64,000 nt of DNA from Polyangiaceae bacterium (GTDB lineage Bacteria; Myxococcota_A; Polyangia; Polyangiales; Polyangiaceae): the NCBI GenBank assembly GCA_025936115.1, contig JAICTZ010000012.1, forward strand, positions 124,001-188,000. Reading direction: 5' to 3'. This document shows positions 24,674 through 33,004 of the stretch, in pieces. The notes under the pieces were generated by a model. The model was given only the letters and a program-made list of their open reading frames with translations. It made no database searches and was not told the origin of the DNA. Position 1 is the stretch's first letter. The number at the start of each line of letters is the position of its first letter. The position numbers and the translations under genes were made by a program.

Positions 24674-25645
24674 TCAGACCGAACCCGCGCGCAGCTCGAG
24701 CAAATGGACGTTCGCGAGCGCGATGCACTCGGCGGGCTCGGACGCGGCCACGATGCGGCGGAGCTCGCGAAAATAGGCGCGATGCAGTTCGCGGATACGC
24801 TCGAGGTCGGCGCGCGACACCGAAAATAGGTTGTACGAAAAGGTGCCGTCCGCGCCGGCTTCGAGCCGTTCGAGCGACACGCGCGTCCAAAAGGCCTTCG
24901 CTTGGCGGGAGCGCGCTGCATCTCCGCGCGTGTCCACGGTGAGCGGCGCGCCTGGAATCAGACGCTTGCCGGCCTGCTTGAGCTGCCCGGTCTCGAGCAG
25001 CAGCGCGATCGAGCGCTCTTCCTCTTCCTGACTGATACCCAAGCGAGCTGCGACGAAGCCCGGCTCGTGCGCGCGCAGCTTGCGATACGCCGGCAGCTCG
25101 AGCACGCGGAGGACCGCTTGCGACCAGGGCATCTCGTAGGCCGCTCGGCGCGCGCTCTCGAGCTCGTGCCAGGGCTTGACCGCCGAGGGCAACGTGCTCG
25201 GGTCGATGAAGCAGGCGAGAAAGTCGAGCAGGCGCAGGGAGGCGCACTCGACCAGGCGTAGAAAATCCGGCAGGCGAGGCTCCGCGTCGCCCTTGAGCCA
25301 GCGCGCGACGGCGAAGCGGCTGCGCTTCGCGGCGCGCGCGAGATCGATGACTGCCGTGCGACCGCGCAGGTCGTCGAGGAAGGCAGCGACACCCTGCGCG
25401 CTCTTCAAATCCACCTTCGGCGCGGTGCCTGCCGGCATACGGAAGAACGCCGCGAGCGCGGAGTCGAGCTTCCGCCCGGAGCGCGCGACGATGACGAAGA
25501 ATTCCCGCGCCGTCGGCCAGGCGCGGCCCGACTCCCACGCGTACGCCACGTTGCTGCGATAGCCGAGTCGCTTGCTGAAAGCCGTCTGCGAGCGCCGGCC
25601 GCGGAGTGCGCGGAGTAGCTCCGAACTCAGGCGCTCGTAGTTCAT
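24674..25645 (-). CDS. DUF4423/TIGR02147-family HTH regulator
   Basis: 323 residues. The N-terminal 65 residues form a helix-turn-helix (SELLRALRGRRSQTAFSKRL, then VAYAWESGRAWPTAREFF). The rest matches the DUF4423/TIGR02147 layout common in myxobacteria and Fibrobacteres, including LPAYRKLRAHEPGFVAARLG, IALLLETGQLKQAGKRLIPG and the late TFSYNLFSVSRADLERIREL. These proteins are thought to be transcription factors; targets are unknown. The gene is convergent with surE and divergent from the lipoprotein gene at 25751, about 105 bases away, which it might control. Confidence 0.8.
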   Translation of the reverse strand: MNYERLSSELLRALRGRRSQTAFSKRLGYRSNVAYAWESGRAWPTAREFFVIVARSGRKLDSALAAFFRMPAGTAPKVDLKSAQGVAAFLDDLRGRTAVIDLARAAKRSRFAVARWLKGDAEPRLPDFLRLVECASLRLLDFLACFIDPSTLPSAVKPWHELESARRAAYEMPWSQAVLRVLELPAYRKLRAHEPGFVAARLGISQEEEERSIALLLETGQLKQAGKRLIPGAPLTVDTRGDAARSRQAKAFWTRVSLERLEAGADGTFSYNLFSVSRADLERIRELHRAYFRELRRIVAASEPAECIALANVHLLELRAGSV

Positions 25646-25750
25646 CTATTGCCATTTTGCACATACACAGGCGAAACGGCAGTCGAAAAGTGCGGATCGG
25701 CACTTGTCCCGCTCCGTGCCGCGTGGCTTATTGCTCGTGTGGCGACGGGA

Positions 25751-26440
25751 ATGACGACACGACTCGTACTGGCTGCGGCCCTCCTCAGCCCGCTCTCGCA
25801 GGGATGTGCGACGAGCGCGCCTGGCGGGCAGACCGGCGAGGAGCCGGGCGCGTGCTGGACCGAGTTCACGCCGCTCGCGCCGACAACCGTTTCTCCGCTT
25901 GGTTTTTCCGCGCAAGACAGCTTGAACCTCGCCGCGGGCGAACACACCGCGACGTTGCACTGGATCCCCGGAGAACGCGCGTACGGCCCGGAGAGCGGAG
26001 ACAGCCAGCTGACCGTCACGATCACGAGCCTCGGCACCGCGCGCTTCGCGACCCGGGACGGGCACCAAGGCGTCACCGAGCTGTCCTGCTCGCCGAGCGT
26101 GCTCACCGACGTAGCCGTCGAGCTCGACAGCGCGGGCGGCGCATTGCACGAGCAGTTCCAAAGCATGCTCGTGGCTTCGCGTGCGGAGTCGGCGACGCTC
26201 AGCGCGGCGCTGCTCGGTGATCACATCGCGGGCAGCTTCGCTTTCGACCCGGCGGCGCTCCCCGGCGAACGCTTGGTGCGGCTGACGATCGACTCGAGCT
26301 TCAGCGCGGATGCGTTCAGCGGCGCGATCGGCGCGGGCATCGAGCAGGCGGAGAGCGGAGGCGTGACGTCACTCGAAAACGTCCCGCTCGCGTGTTGGGG
26401 CGGAACGGCGGTCGCCCCCCAAGTCGGGTGCACTGATTAG
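25751..26440 (+). CDS. Secreted lipoprotein of unknown function
   Basis: 229 residues from the ATG at 25751 (MTTRLVLAAALLSPLSQGCA), which puts the signal peptide and lipobox at the N-terminus; an upstream in-frame start at 25649 would bury it. The mature protein is strand-rich and Ser/Thr/Ala-rich with no motif I recognise. Three cysteines in the mature part besides the acylated one (near the start, middle and end) may form disulfides. The last residues are VAPQVGCTD. Its promoter region is shared with the divergent HTH regulator. Confidence 0.65.
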   Translation: MTTRLVLAAALLSPLSQGCATSAPGGQTGEEPGACWTEFTPLAPTTVSPLGFSAQDSLNLAAGEHTATLHWIPGERAYGPESGDSQLTVTITSLGTARFATRDGHQGVTELSCSPSVLTDVAVELDSAGGALHEQFQSMLVASRAESATLSAALLGDHIAGSFAFDPAALPGERLVRLTIDSSFSADAFSGAIGAGIEQAESGGVTSLENVPLACWGGTAVAPQVGCTD

Positions 26441-26535
26441 TCTCGAGACTAGACGCGCGCTCGGAAAATCAGCAGGTGCACGCACCCCGAACCGGGGTGG
26501 TTCGGGATTCGTGTTCGTTCCGGAGGAGAAAAGTC

Positions 26536-27069
26536 ATGAAATACATCGCTATTGGTTTGGTTTCGGTCGCGGCGTCGTTGTCGCTCGCCTGCAGCGGCGC
26601 GGATCAGGTCCCGGAGCCGCACTCGCCCTCGGCGAGCCGGCAAACGTTGAGTGCGATCGGCGATTGCGAGTTCGCGGCCTGCGGCGTGCTGCCTTCGAAC
26701 CTCTCGAGCACGCCGAGCGTCGAATGTGCAGCCACGCCCGACGCGCCCTCCGACTGCGCGTGGTCGGCGAGCGACGCAAGCGGCTCCGTCAGCTACCGCC
26801 CGTGCTCTGCGAGCGAGTGCCCGCCGGCCCCGACCCTCGATTGTCCCGCGAATACCGTGCGATCGAGTGAGCAGTGCGGCAGTGAGAACGACGGCGCGTG
26901 CGCCTGGACTACGGTCTGCGCGCCCCCACGCGATACGACGCCCTGTCCGGATGCCAACGGCTGCGGTCCCGAGCAGGATATCGGAGTCATCTGCAGCGAC
27001 GGCAGCACCGGCGGGCTTGCCTGCGTGACCGACGGTCATACCTGCAGCTGGCAGCGCACCTGCGATTGA
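26536..27069 (+). CDS. Cys-rich secreted lipoprotein
   Basis: 177 residues. A strong Shine-Dalgarno sequence (GGAGGAG) precedes the ATG at 26536, which fixes the start; a frame extending to 26476 is not needed. Signal and lipobox: MKYIAIGLVSVAASLSLACS. The mature part has at least 16 cysteines in short, regularly spaced loops (DCEFAACGVLP, SDCAWSASD, PCSASECPPAP, GACAWTTVC, TCSWQRTCD), suggesting a disulfide-stabilised repeat. The CAW/CSW pattern recurs three times. Unknown function; possibly an extracellular binding or inhibitor protein. Confidence 0.75.
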   Translation: MKYIAIGLVSVAASLSLACSGADQVPEPHSPSASRQTLSAIGDCEFAACGVLPSNLSSTPSVECAATPDAPSDCAWSASDASGSVSYRPCSASECPPAPTLDCPANTVRSSEQCGSENDGACAWTTVCAPPRDTTPCPDANGCGPEQDIGVICSDGSTGGLACVTDGHTCSWQRTCD

Positions 27070-27173
27070 GCCGCGTTGGCGCAGCGGAGCACGCAAGCCC
27101 GCCCGGCGCCTTTCGCGCGACGCGGGGGTGCGAGGTTGCGAGGCGAATGCTCGGGTGACAATAATGCCGTTCG

Positions 27174-28706
27174 ATGGTGCGGACGGTTTCGTTACTTGGG
27201 TGTTTGGTCGCTCTCTTGGTCGCAAGCTGCGGCAAATCCGGGGACGAGCAGGGTGGCGCGCCATCGAGCGGCGCGGCCGGCAGTGTGACTCGTGGGGGGG
27301 CGAGCGGTGGAACTAGCGGCGCACGTGGTGGGGCGCACGGCGGCTCTCCGGAATCGGGGGGCGGTGATGGTCTTGGCGGCGGCAGCGGCGGTGCGCAGGG
27401 GGGAACCGGCGGGCGGGGGGGAAATGGTGGTCAGGCCGCTCGGGGCGGCGAGGGGCCGAGCGCCGGAGCAGCGGGAGAGGGTGTCCCGGCGCTCGGCGGC
27501 AGCGCCGGCTCAGCGGGAGGAAATGCTGCGGGGGGTGCACCTGCCGCGATGCACTGCACGCCCGGCGTCACCAGACCGACTTACCCGTCCGATTCGGTCA
27601 CGCCTTGCTACGGCGGCGATCACCACCTCCCCAATCCCGAAAATGCCGAAGTCGACGACTTCTTGCTCGACGCCGCGGCGGTGCCCGGACAGAAGTTCGC
27701 GGTCTCCACCACACATGCCGGCAGCGGTCCCTTCGCTGTCGAGATCTGGGGAGCCAACGACGAGTGCGGAGTCGCCGAGCGCCTGCTCTGGTGGGGGCCG
27801 ATGGTGAACGGGACGCAGTGCGGAGAATTCACTCCGCCCGACGCGTACACGCACCTACTTTACGTCTATCGTAAGCTCGAGGACCGAGACTACGGCTTCT
27901 CCACCCCCGAGCTCACGCTGTGCGAGGGCGGCTCCTGTCCGAGCGGGCCCACGGGAGAAGGTCTGGAGCCGGGCAAGGAGCTCACGGGCGCGCCGTTCGT
28001 TTACGAGGACTCGACCGCACAGCTCCCGAACGGCTACATCCTGCGGCTCGGCGCGCCCGGCAAACTGCTGCTCTTCGTGGACGGTGCGAAGGCCGACCCC
28101 GGCACGCCGAACATCGTGACGCAAGGCTTGCTCCGTAGCGGGCCCGACGATCCCTTCGGTGACGCATGGTATTGCGTGGGCGCGGGCTCCACCATCATCG
28201 ACAATCCTCCTGCCGACGTATTTTCACGCCACACTTACACGGTCTCGCTCAAGAATCTGACGAAGCTGCCGAGCTGCGCCACACTGGCGGGCAACGGCAC
28301 CGCAACCGTCTTCATGGATGACGCAGGGGCCGACATCACGAGCTCGGTATCCGCATTCGTGGGAACGCGTCTCGACATCTATCAAGCGGCCTGCTCCGGC
28401 CAGCGCTGCACGTTTCTCTGGAAGCCGAGCGATCGAAACGACGGCAAGCGGTTCGCGTACTTGGACCTAGCGCCGAGCGACGACCCACTCGACCCCATGG
28501 GACCCGCCGTTGACGTGACCGGAGCCGACCTGTTCATGCAAAATGACGGGCAACCTCTCACGATCGCGTGCTCGCAGTCGGGCACGCTGAGCCACGACCC
28601 CGCCGGCACGACGACCCTCAGCCTAGACTCACTCAAGTCTCTTGCTTGCCCGGGCGAAGCGGTGACCGTCGGTTCTTTCGAGTTTACGACGATCCCACCG
28701 GGCTGA
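27174..28706 (+). CDS. Large secreted lipoprotein with GSGG linker, unknown function
   Basis: 510 residues. Signal with lipobox LLVASCGKSG, then about 95 residues of Gly/Ala/Ser linker, including several GGxxGG runs. The folded part starts CTPGVTRPTYPSDSVTPCYG and contains a beta-sandwich-like region (FAVEIWGANDECGVAERLLW) and two or three Cys pairs. Toward the end there are repeated DDAGADITSSVSAFVGTRLD-like strands. I do not recognise a family. Codon use and GC match the neighbours. Confidence 0.7.
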   Translation: MVRTVSLLGCLVALLVASCGKSGDEQGGAPSSGAAGSVTRGGASGGTSGARGGAHGGSPESGGGDGLGGGSGGAQGGTGGRGGNGGQAARGGEGPSAGAAGEGVPALGGSAGSAGGNAAGGAPAAMHCTPGVTRPTYPSDSVTPCYGGDHHLPNPENAEVDDFLLDAAAVPGQKFAVSTTHAGSGPFAVEIWGANDECGVAERLLWWGPMVNGTQCGEFTPPDAYTHLLYVYRKLEDRDYGFSTPELTLCEGGSCPSGPTGEGLEPGKELTGAPFVYEDSTAQLPNGYILRLGAPGKLLLFVDGAKADPGTPNIVTQGLLRSGPDDPFGDAWYCVGAGSTIIDNPPADVFSRHTYTVSLKNLTKLPSCATLAGNGTATVFMDDAGADITSSVSAFVGTRLDIYQAACSGQRCTFLWKPSDRNDGKRFAYLDLAPSDDPLDPMGPAVDVTGADLFMQNDGQPLTIACSQSGTLSHDPAGTTTLSLDSLKSLACPGEAVTVGSFEFTTIPPG

Positions 28707-28773
28707 TCCGTCGAGCGGCGCGGGCGAAGCGTCGCGCTGGAACGTTGTCTTCCGTCTTGTTAGTCTCCCAGGG

Positions 28774-30120
28774 GTGATAAAGCTTTTTACGCTCGCCGTC
28801 GCGGCGTGCGCGTTATTGCTTTCGGTGCCCGCGGCCGCTGAGGGTGCGGCAACGTCGCCGTCCGAGGCGCATTTTCGGCTGTCGAACGGGCTCGACGTGC
28901 TGATCGAAGAGAATCACCGCGAACCGCACGTGGCCGTCGTCGTAGCTTACGATGTCGGTACGCGTGACGAGCCGGCGGGGTATGCGTCGCTCGCCCACCT
29001 GGTCGAACACCTGACGTACCGACGCTCGCGACACTTGAAGGACTACGCGGGGCTCGAGCTGCTCGGCCGCGCCGGCGTCCAAACGATGAACGGTGAAACG
29101 GAAGACGATCGGACACTCTATTATGCCGTCGTGCCGTCGAGGGCGCTTCCGCTCGCTCTCTTCCTCGAGAGCGAACGCATGGGATTCACGCTCGAGGCGT
29201 TCGACGAGGCTTCGTTCGAGCACGAACGCGAGGTCGTCCGCGCCGAGGCGCAGTCGAAAGCGATGGGCTATCGGATCAGTTCGCTCATTCTCACTGCCTT
29301 GTATGGGGCGGATCATCCTTACTTCAAACCGGCGAGCCCCGTGCAGGACCTCGATGAGCTCAGGCTGCGAGATGCCCAATGGTTCTTCCAGCACGGCTAC
29401 CGTCCCGACAACGCCCACCTCATCCTCGTCGGGGACATCACGCTCGGCGCAGGACGAGCGCTCGCGGAGCGTTATTTCGGCGGGCTCGTGAACCCCGCGC
29501 TGCCGCTTGCTCCTCGCCGGCCCCTCGCCCCGGCTCGCGCCAGCGGCGTGCGTGTCACGTCCCGATCGCACGACTACACGTCGGTCGTCGTCGCCGCGTA
29601 CCGCGCCCCCGCATACGGATCGCGCGCACACCTTGCGGCTGAATTGCTGGTTCGGGCGCTCGGGACGCTCGTCACTTCGGAGCTCGTCGACCACGAGCGC
29701 CTGGCCTTGTTTTTGAAGGTGGAACTCCATGACACCGCCGTCGACTCGCAGTTCCTGTTCGAGACCTCCCCGCGCCAGGGCGTTTCCCTCGAGTCGCTCG
29801 AAACTGCCCTGGGGCAGGTGCTTGCCAAGCTGACGCCCGAACGCCTCGCTTCCGTCCTTCACGAAGCGCGCTCTGCGCTGCTCGAACAGGAGTGGATGAC
29901 GCTCGAAGACCCGCTCGCACGCGCCCGCGCTCACGTCGAAGCGCTGGCGTTCGACGGTCGTCCGTACGACGCCGAGCAACGCATCCATGCGCTGCTCGGC
30001 CTGACGGAGGCCGATCTCACGCCCCTGCTCGAGAGCTTCTCGAGGCCGCTGGTCGTCGTCGACACGCTGCACGACGGCAGTGTTGGTGACGCGGGAGTCA
30101 TCGAGGTGACGACGCCATGA
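28774..30120 (+). CDS. M16-family zinc peptidase (active subunit)
   Basis: 448 residues from a GTG preceded by CCCAGGG. A Sec signal is visible (LAVAACALLLSVPAAAEG), so the protein acts in the periplasm or outside. The inverted zinc motif is intact: HLVEH at residues 75-79, with the distal Glu in FEHEREVVRAEAQSKAMGY. A second, inactive-type M16 domain makes up the C-terminal half (VRVTSRSHDYTSVVVAAYRA). The gene overlaps the next M16 gene by four bases. Such pairs form heterodimers in which one subunit is catalytic. Confidence 0.88.
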   Translation: MIKLFTLAVAACALLLSVPAAAEGAATSPSEAHFRLSNGLDVLIEENHREPHVAVVVAYDVGTRDEPAGYASLAHLVEHLTYRRSRHLKDYAGLELLGRAGVQTMNGETEDDRTLYYAVVPSRALPLALFLESERMGFTLEAFDEASFEHEREVVRAEAQSKAMGYRISSLILTALYGADHPYFKPASPVQDLDELRLRDAQWFFQHGYRPDNAHLILVGDITLGAGRALAERYFGGLVNPALPLAPRRPLAPARASGVRVTSRSHDYTSVVVAAYRAPAYGSRAHLAAELLVRALGTLVTSELVDHERLALFLKVELHDTAVDSQFLFETSPRQGVSLESLETALGQVLAKLTPERLASVLHEARSALLEQEWMTLEDPLARARAHVEALAFDGRPYDAEQRIHALLGLTEADLTPLLESFSRPLVVVDTLHDGSVGDAGVIEVTTP

Positions 30121-31565
30121 TGCGGAAGCTCGCGGCCTGCGCGGTTTTGGCGGCCTGCAGCCAGCGTCCCGCGCTGCCTGCCCCGACGCTCCCCCTCACA
30201 CCGAGTCCGGACGCGACGTTCCGGGCGCAGCCGCCCCCGGTCGAAGTCACTCCGCTGACTCCGCCGGAAGTGCGTTCCGCCGAGCTTGCGAACGGCATGC
30301 GGATCTTGGTCGTCGAGCGGCCGGCCCTGCCGCTGGTCTCGCTCGCTTGGGCGAGCCAGTCTGCACGGGATAGCCCAGCCCTGCACGAAAGAGGGCTTGC
30401 CGCGCTGACGGCGCGCGCGCTCACCCAAGGTACGGAGCTCACGGACGGACGCGTGCTCGCCCACCTTCGCATCAACGGCGAGTCCCCCGCGATCTCGGTC
30501 GGAGAGGACGGTACCATCCTGCGCGTCCACACGCCCGCCGCGGGCCTGAGTGTGGCAGTCGAGATCCTGGCCGCCACGGTGCGCCGTCCGAAGTTTACGC
30601 CCCAGGGGATTCAGGTTGCGCGCGCCGACCAGCTCGAGACGATGCTCTGGCACTCGCTCCACGTGGATCGCGAGCTCAGGGCGGCCGCACTCTTGGCGCT
30701 GTTCGGCCCCGAGCATCCTCCCGTCACACCGTTCGGCAGGCACGCGGACGTGCTGAGCTTCACGCAGGCCGCGGTATCGCAGTTCCACGCCGCGCACTAC
30801 GGCCCGGACAACAGCGCGCTCGTCGCCGTCGGCGCCGTGAACTTGGAGCAAATCGTCGAGCTGGCGCAGCGTGACTTCGGCGATTGGCCGCGGAGCGAGG
30901 CACCGGCCCCGGTGGCTGCTCGGCCGGCACCCCTCGCCAGCTGGAGGCCCGTCCAAGGGCTCGCCGGTGGCGGAGATCAAGCTCGATTCGCCGTGGCCCT
31001 CCCGTGTCCTCCGCCGGGTGGCACACCCGAAGCCGACTTCGATCTGCTGGCGATGGTGCTCGCGAATTTGCCGCTTTCACGCGCCACGCGCCTCCTCCGC
31101 CACGAGGAAGGCATTGCGTACGCCATCACCGCCAGGTGCGAGCAGACCGGCAATCGCGGCATGTTTTGGGTCGAATTCGGGGTCGAGCCTCAGCACGGTG
31201 GCCACGCGCTCGCGCTCGTGCTCGACCAAATGCAGCGTTTGCGCACCGAAGGCGTGCCGTCACGCGAGCTCGACCTCGCGAAGATTCAATTGCTCGGTCA
31301 CTTCGGCGGTGCGCTCTCGACCAACGAAGGCATCATGAAGATTGTGACCACCGGCTTCCTGCGCAGACAACCTCCGGACGACTTCGCGCGTTGGATCGAA
31401 AATGTGCAGACCGCGACGAGCTCCCGCATCCGCGAGACCGCAAAGCACTACTTCACTGGGCGCGTCGCCATCGCGACGTACGGCCCGCGTGACGCGATCG
31501 AGGCTGGGCTCGGGCAGTTCCAGCCCGCGGAGTGGCGGCCGCTACCCCTACAGGGCGACGACTAG
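30117..31565 (+). CDS. M16-family peptidase-like subunit lacking the zinc motif
   Basis: 482 residues, translationally coupled to the active subunit (ATGA). The N-terminus has a lipobox-like CAVLAACSQR, so it may be membrane-tethered. The region aligned with HxxEH reads GLAALTARALTQGTELTDGR, which lacks both histidines and the glutamate, so the subunit should be non-catalytic and substrate-binding. The conserved late block RATRLLRHEEGIAYAITARC, the R/Y substrate-clamping region of M16 proteins, is present. Confidence 0.85.
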   Translation: MMRKLAACAVLAACSQRPALPAPTLPLTPSPDATFRAQPPPVEVTPLTPPEVRSAELANGMRILVVERPALPLVSLAWASQSARDSPALHERGLAALTARALTQGTELTDGRVLAHLRINGESPAISVGEDGTILRVHTPAAGLSVAVEILAATVRRPKFTPQGIQVARADQLETMLWHSLHVDRELRAAALLALFGPEHPPVTPFGRHADVLSFTQAAVSQFHAAHYGPDNSALVAVGAVNLEQIVELAQRDFGDWPRSEAPAPVAARPAPLASWRPVQGLAGGGDQARFAVALPCPPPGGTPEADFDLLAMVLANLPLSRATRLLRHEEGIAYAITARCEQTGNRGMFWVEFGVEPQHGGHALALVLDQMQRLRTEGVPSRELDLAKIQLLGHFGGALSTNEGIMKIVTTGFLRRQPPDDFARWIENVQTATSSRIRETAKHYFTGRVAIATYGPRDAIEAGLGQFQPAEWRPLPLQGDD

Positions 31566-31566
31566 G

Positions 31567-32927
31567 ACTCTCGCGGGAGAGGCGGCAGCCCGGGCCGCGG
31601 AATTTGCGGAACGTGGTTCGGGGAGTGTTCACGCCCGCCCGGCCGTGCTCTCGACCGTGACCCCCGCAGGGGTCAAAGGCGTCCTCGTGTGTGCGACGAG
31701 CTACAATAATGCGATCTACTGCAACAGCCGCGTCGGCACGGGAACTTGGGCGGGCTGGCACGTCATCGCGCCACCGCCTGGCGTCACCCTGGGCGCGTCT
31801 GGCCCATCACTAGCGGCCTTCACGGACAGTAGTCTTGGTGGACGCTGGCAGTTGCTCGCAGCTAGGCAGACGGGAGGGGACTGTGCCAACTGTGTCTGGG
31901 TCCAATCCATGGATCCGCACGGCACGTTCAAATGGACCCTGGTTCCCAATAGCGGCGTAGCGAACGGGTTCAATGGTGATTTGAACCTGGTGCAGTCGTA
32001 TCACGACGTATTCCTCGTCGCGTCCGGCGGCGGAAATCCGAGCTATTCGGTCTCCTACACGCAAGCATATGAAGACGGCACGTTCCTGCACTCGGGGTCG
32101 TGGACGCCCTGGAAGCCCGTGCCCGGAGTGTTCAATGCTCCCATCACGGCGACGGGGAGCCTCGAGGGCGTGCTCTTAGCGGGTGTCGGGACCGATGGAG
32201 TCGCGTACACGCTGGACCTTCGAGGCGAAACCACCTGGCGTCCCTTCATGGCCGGATCTTTCGGCGACTCGCCGGCGGCCTACTGGCCAACGCCGAGGTG
32301 GGACGTGCCTGCTGACATCATGATGGTCGGCATGGGGTCAGATCACGTCGAATACGAAGGCGAATTGACCGCTGGGCGCACCGTGTTGAACGGCTGGTTC
32401 GCAACCAGCGGGGGGACGTTCCTGACGAGCCCCGTCATGTCGGCGGCCGTGGCTCAGACTCACGTGGACATGGCCGCGCTCGCGAACACCCAGCTCGTCG
32501 TGGTCAGCAGCTGGGACTTGGCGTCGCCGTCGTGCGCCGACGGAACGGTCGAGCAACGTTTCGGTAACCACATGGTCGGCTGCAGCGGGGCCGTGACCTG
32601 GCCGCAGAGAATCTCCTTGTGCGGGAGCGGGAGCCGCGTGTGCGTGCCGACGAATGGACGATGTATTTTAGCGCGGTTCCCACCCACGACTATTGGACGG
32701 ACGAGAACCTGCGTTACACTGGAGCCCCTGGCGCCTGCGCTGTGTCCAGCACGGACGGTAACCTCTGCACCCCCGACCAACCGATGCGCGTTTGCACGGC
32801 CACCGGAAGTGATCCGGAGGGCAATCGCTGCAATTGGACGGGTTGCGGCTTTCAGCAAACTTCCAATGATTACTTCGGCGGCTGTGACGGCAACACCACG
32901 GCGGGCACGCTCTGCTGCTCGCTCTAG
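31567..32927 (+). pseudogene. Frameshifted, 5'-truncated Cys-rich secreted protein
   Basis: From about 31590 the frame encodes a beta-propeller-like region (GVLVCATSYNNAIYCNSRVG, YTLDLRGETTWRPFMAGSFG) reaching VGCSGAVTWPQRISLCGSG and RVC. From about 32645 the family continuation appears in the next frame: RADEWTMYFSAVPTHDYWTD, then CNWTGCGFQ and NTTAGTLCCSL with stop at 32925-32927. Joining the frames needs one extra base near 32641-32645. The joined C-terminus fits a myxobacterial Cys-rich domain with typical CxWTGC and TTAGxLCC motifs. No start codon or signal peptide is visible after the M16 stop at 31565, so the 5' end also seems lost. Confidence 0.65.
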
Positions 32928-32947
32928 CACGACGTAGCGGAAAGAAT

Positions 32948-32985
32948 CGGACGACGCGCTCGCCCAGCGGCTCGCGCGTCGTCCG
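32948..32985. terminator. Bidirectional terminator-like hairpin
   Basis: Perfect 12-bp inverted repeat, CGGACGACGCGC (32948-32959) and GCGCGTCGTCCG (32974-32985), with a 14-base loop. It lies between the convergent ends of the frameshifted gene (32927) and the protease gene (33005). No long T-run follows, as is common in GC-rich genomes. Confidence 0.7.
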
Positions 32986-33004
32986 CAACATCAGCGCCGT
33001 TCGG

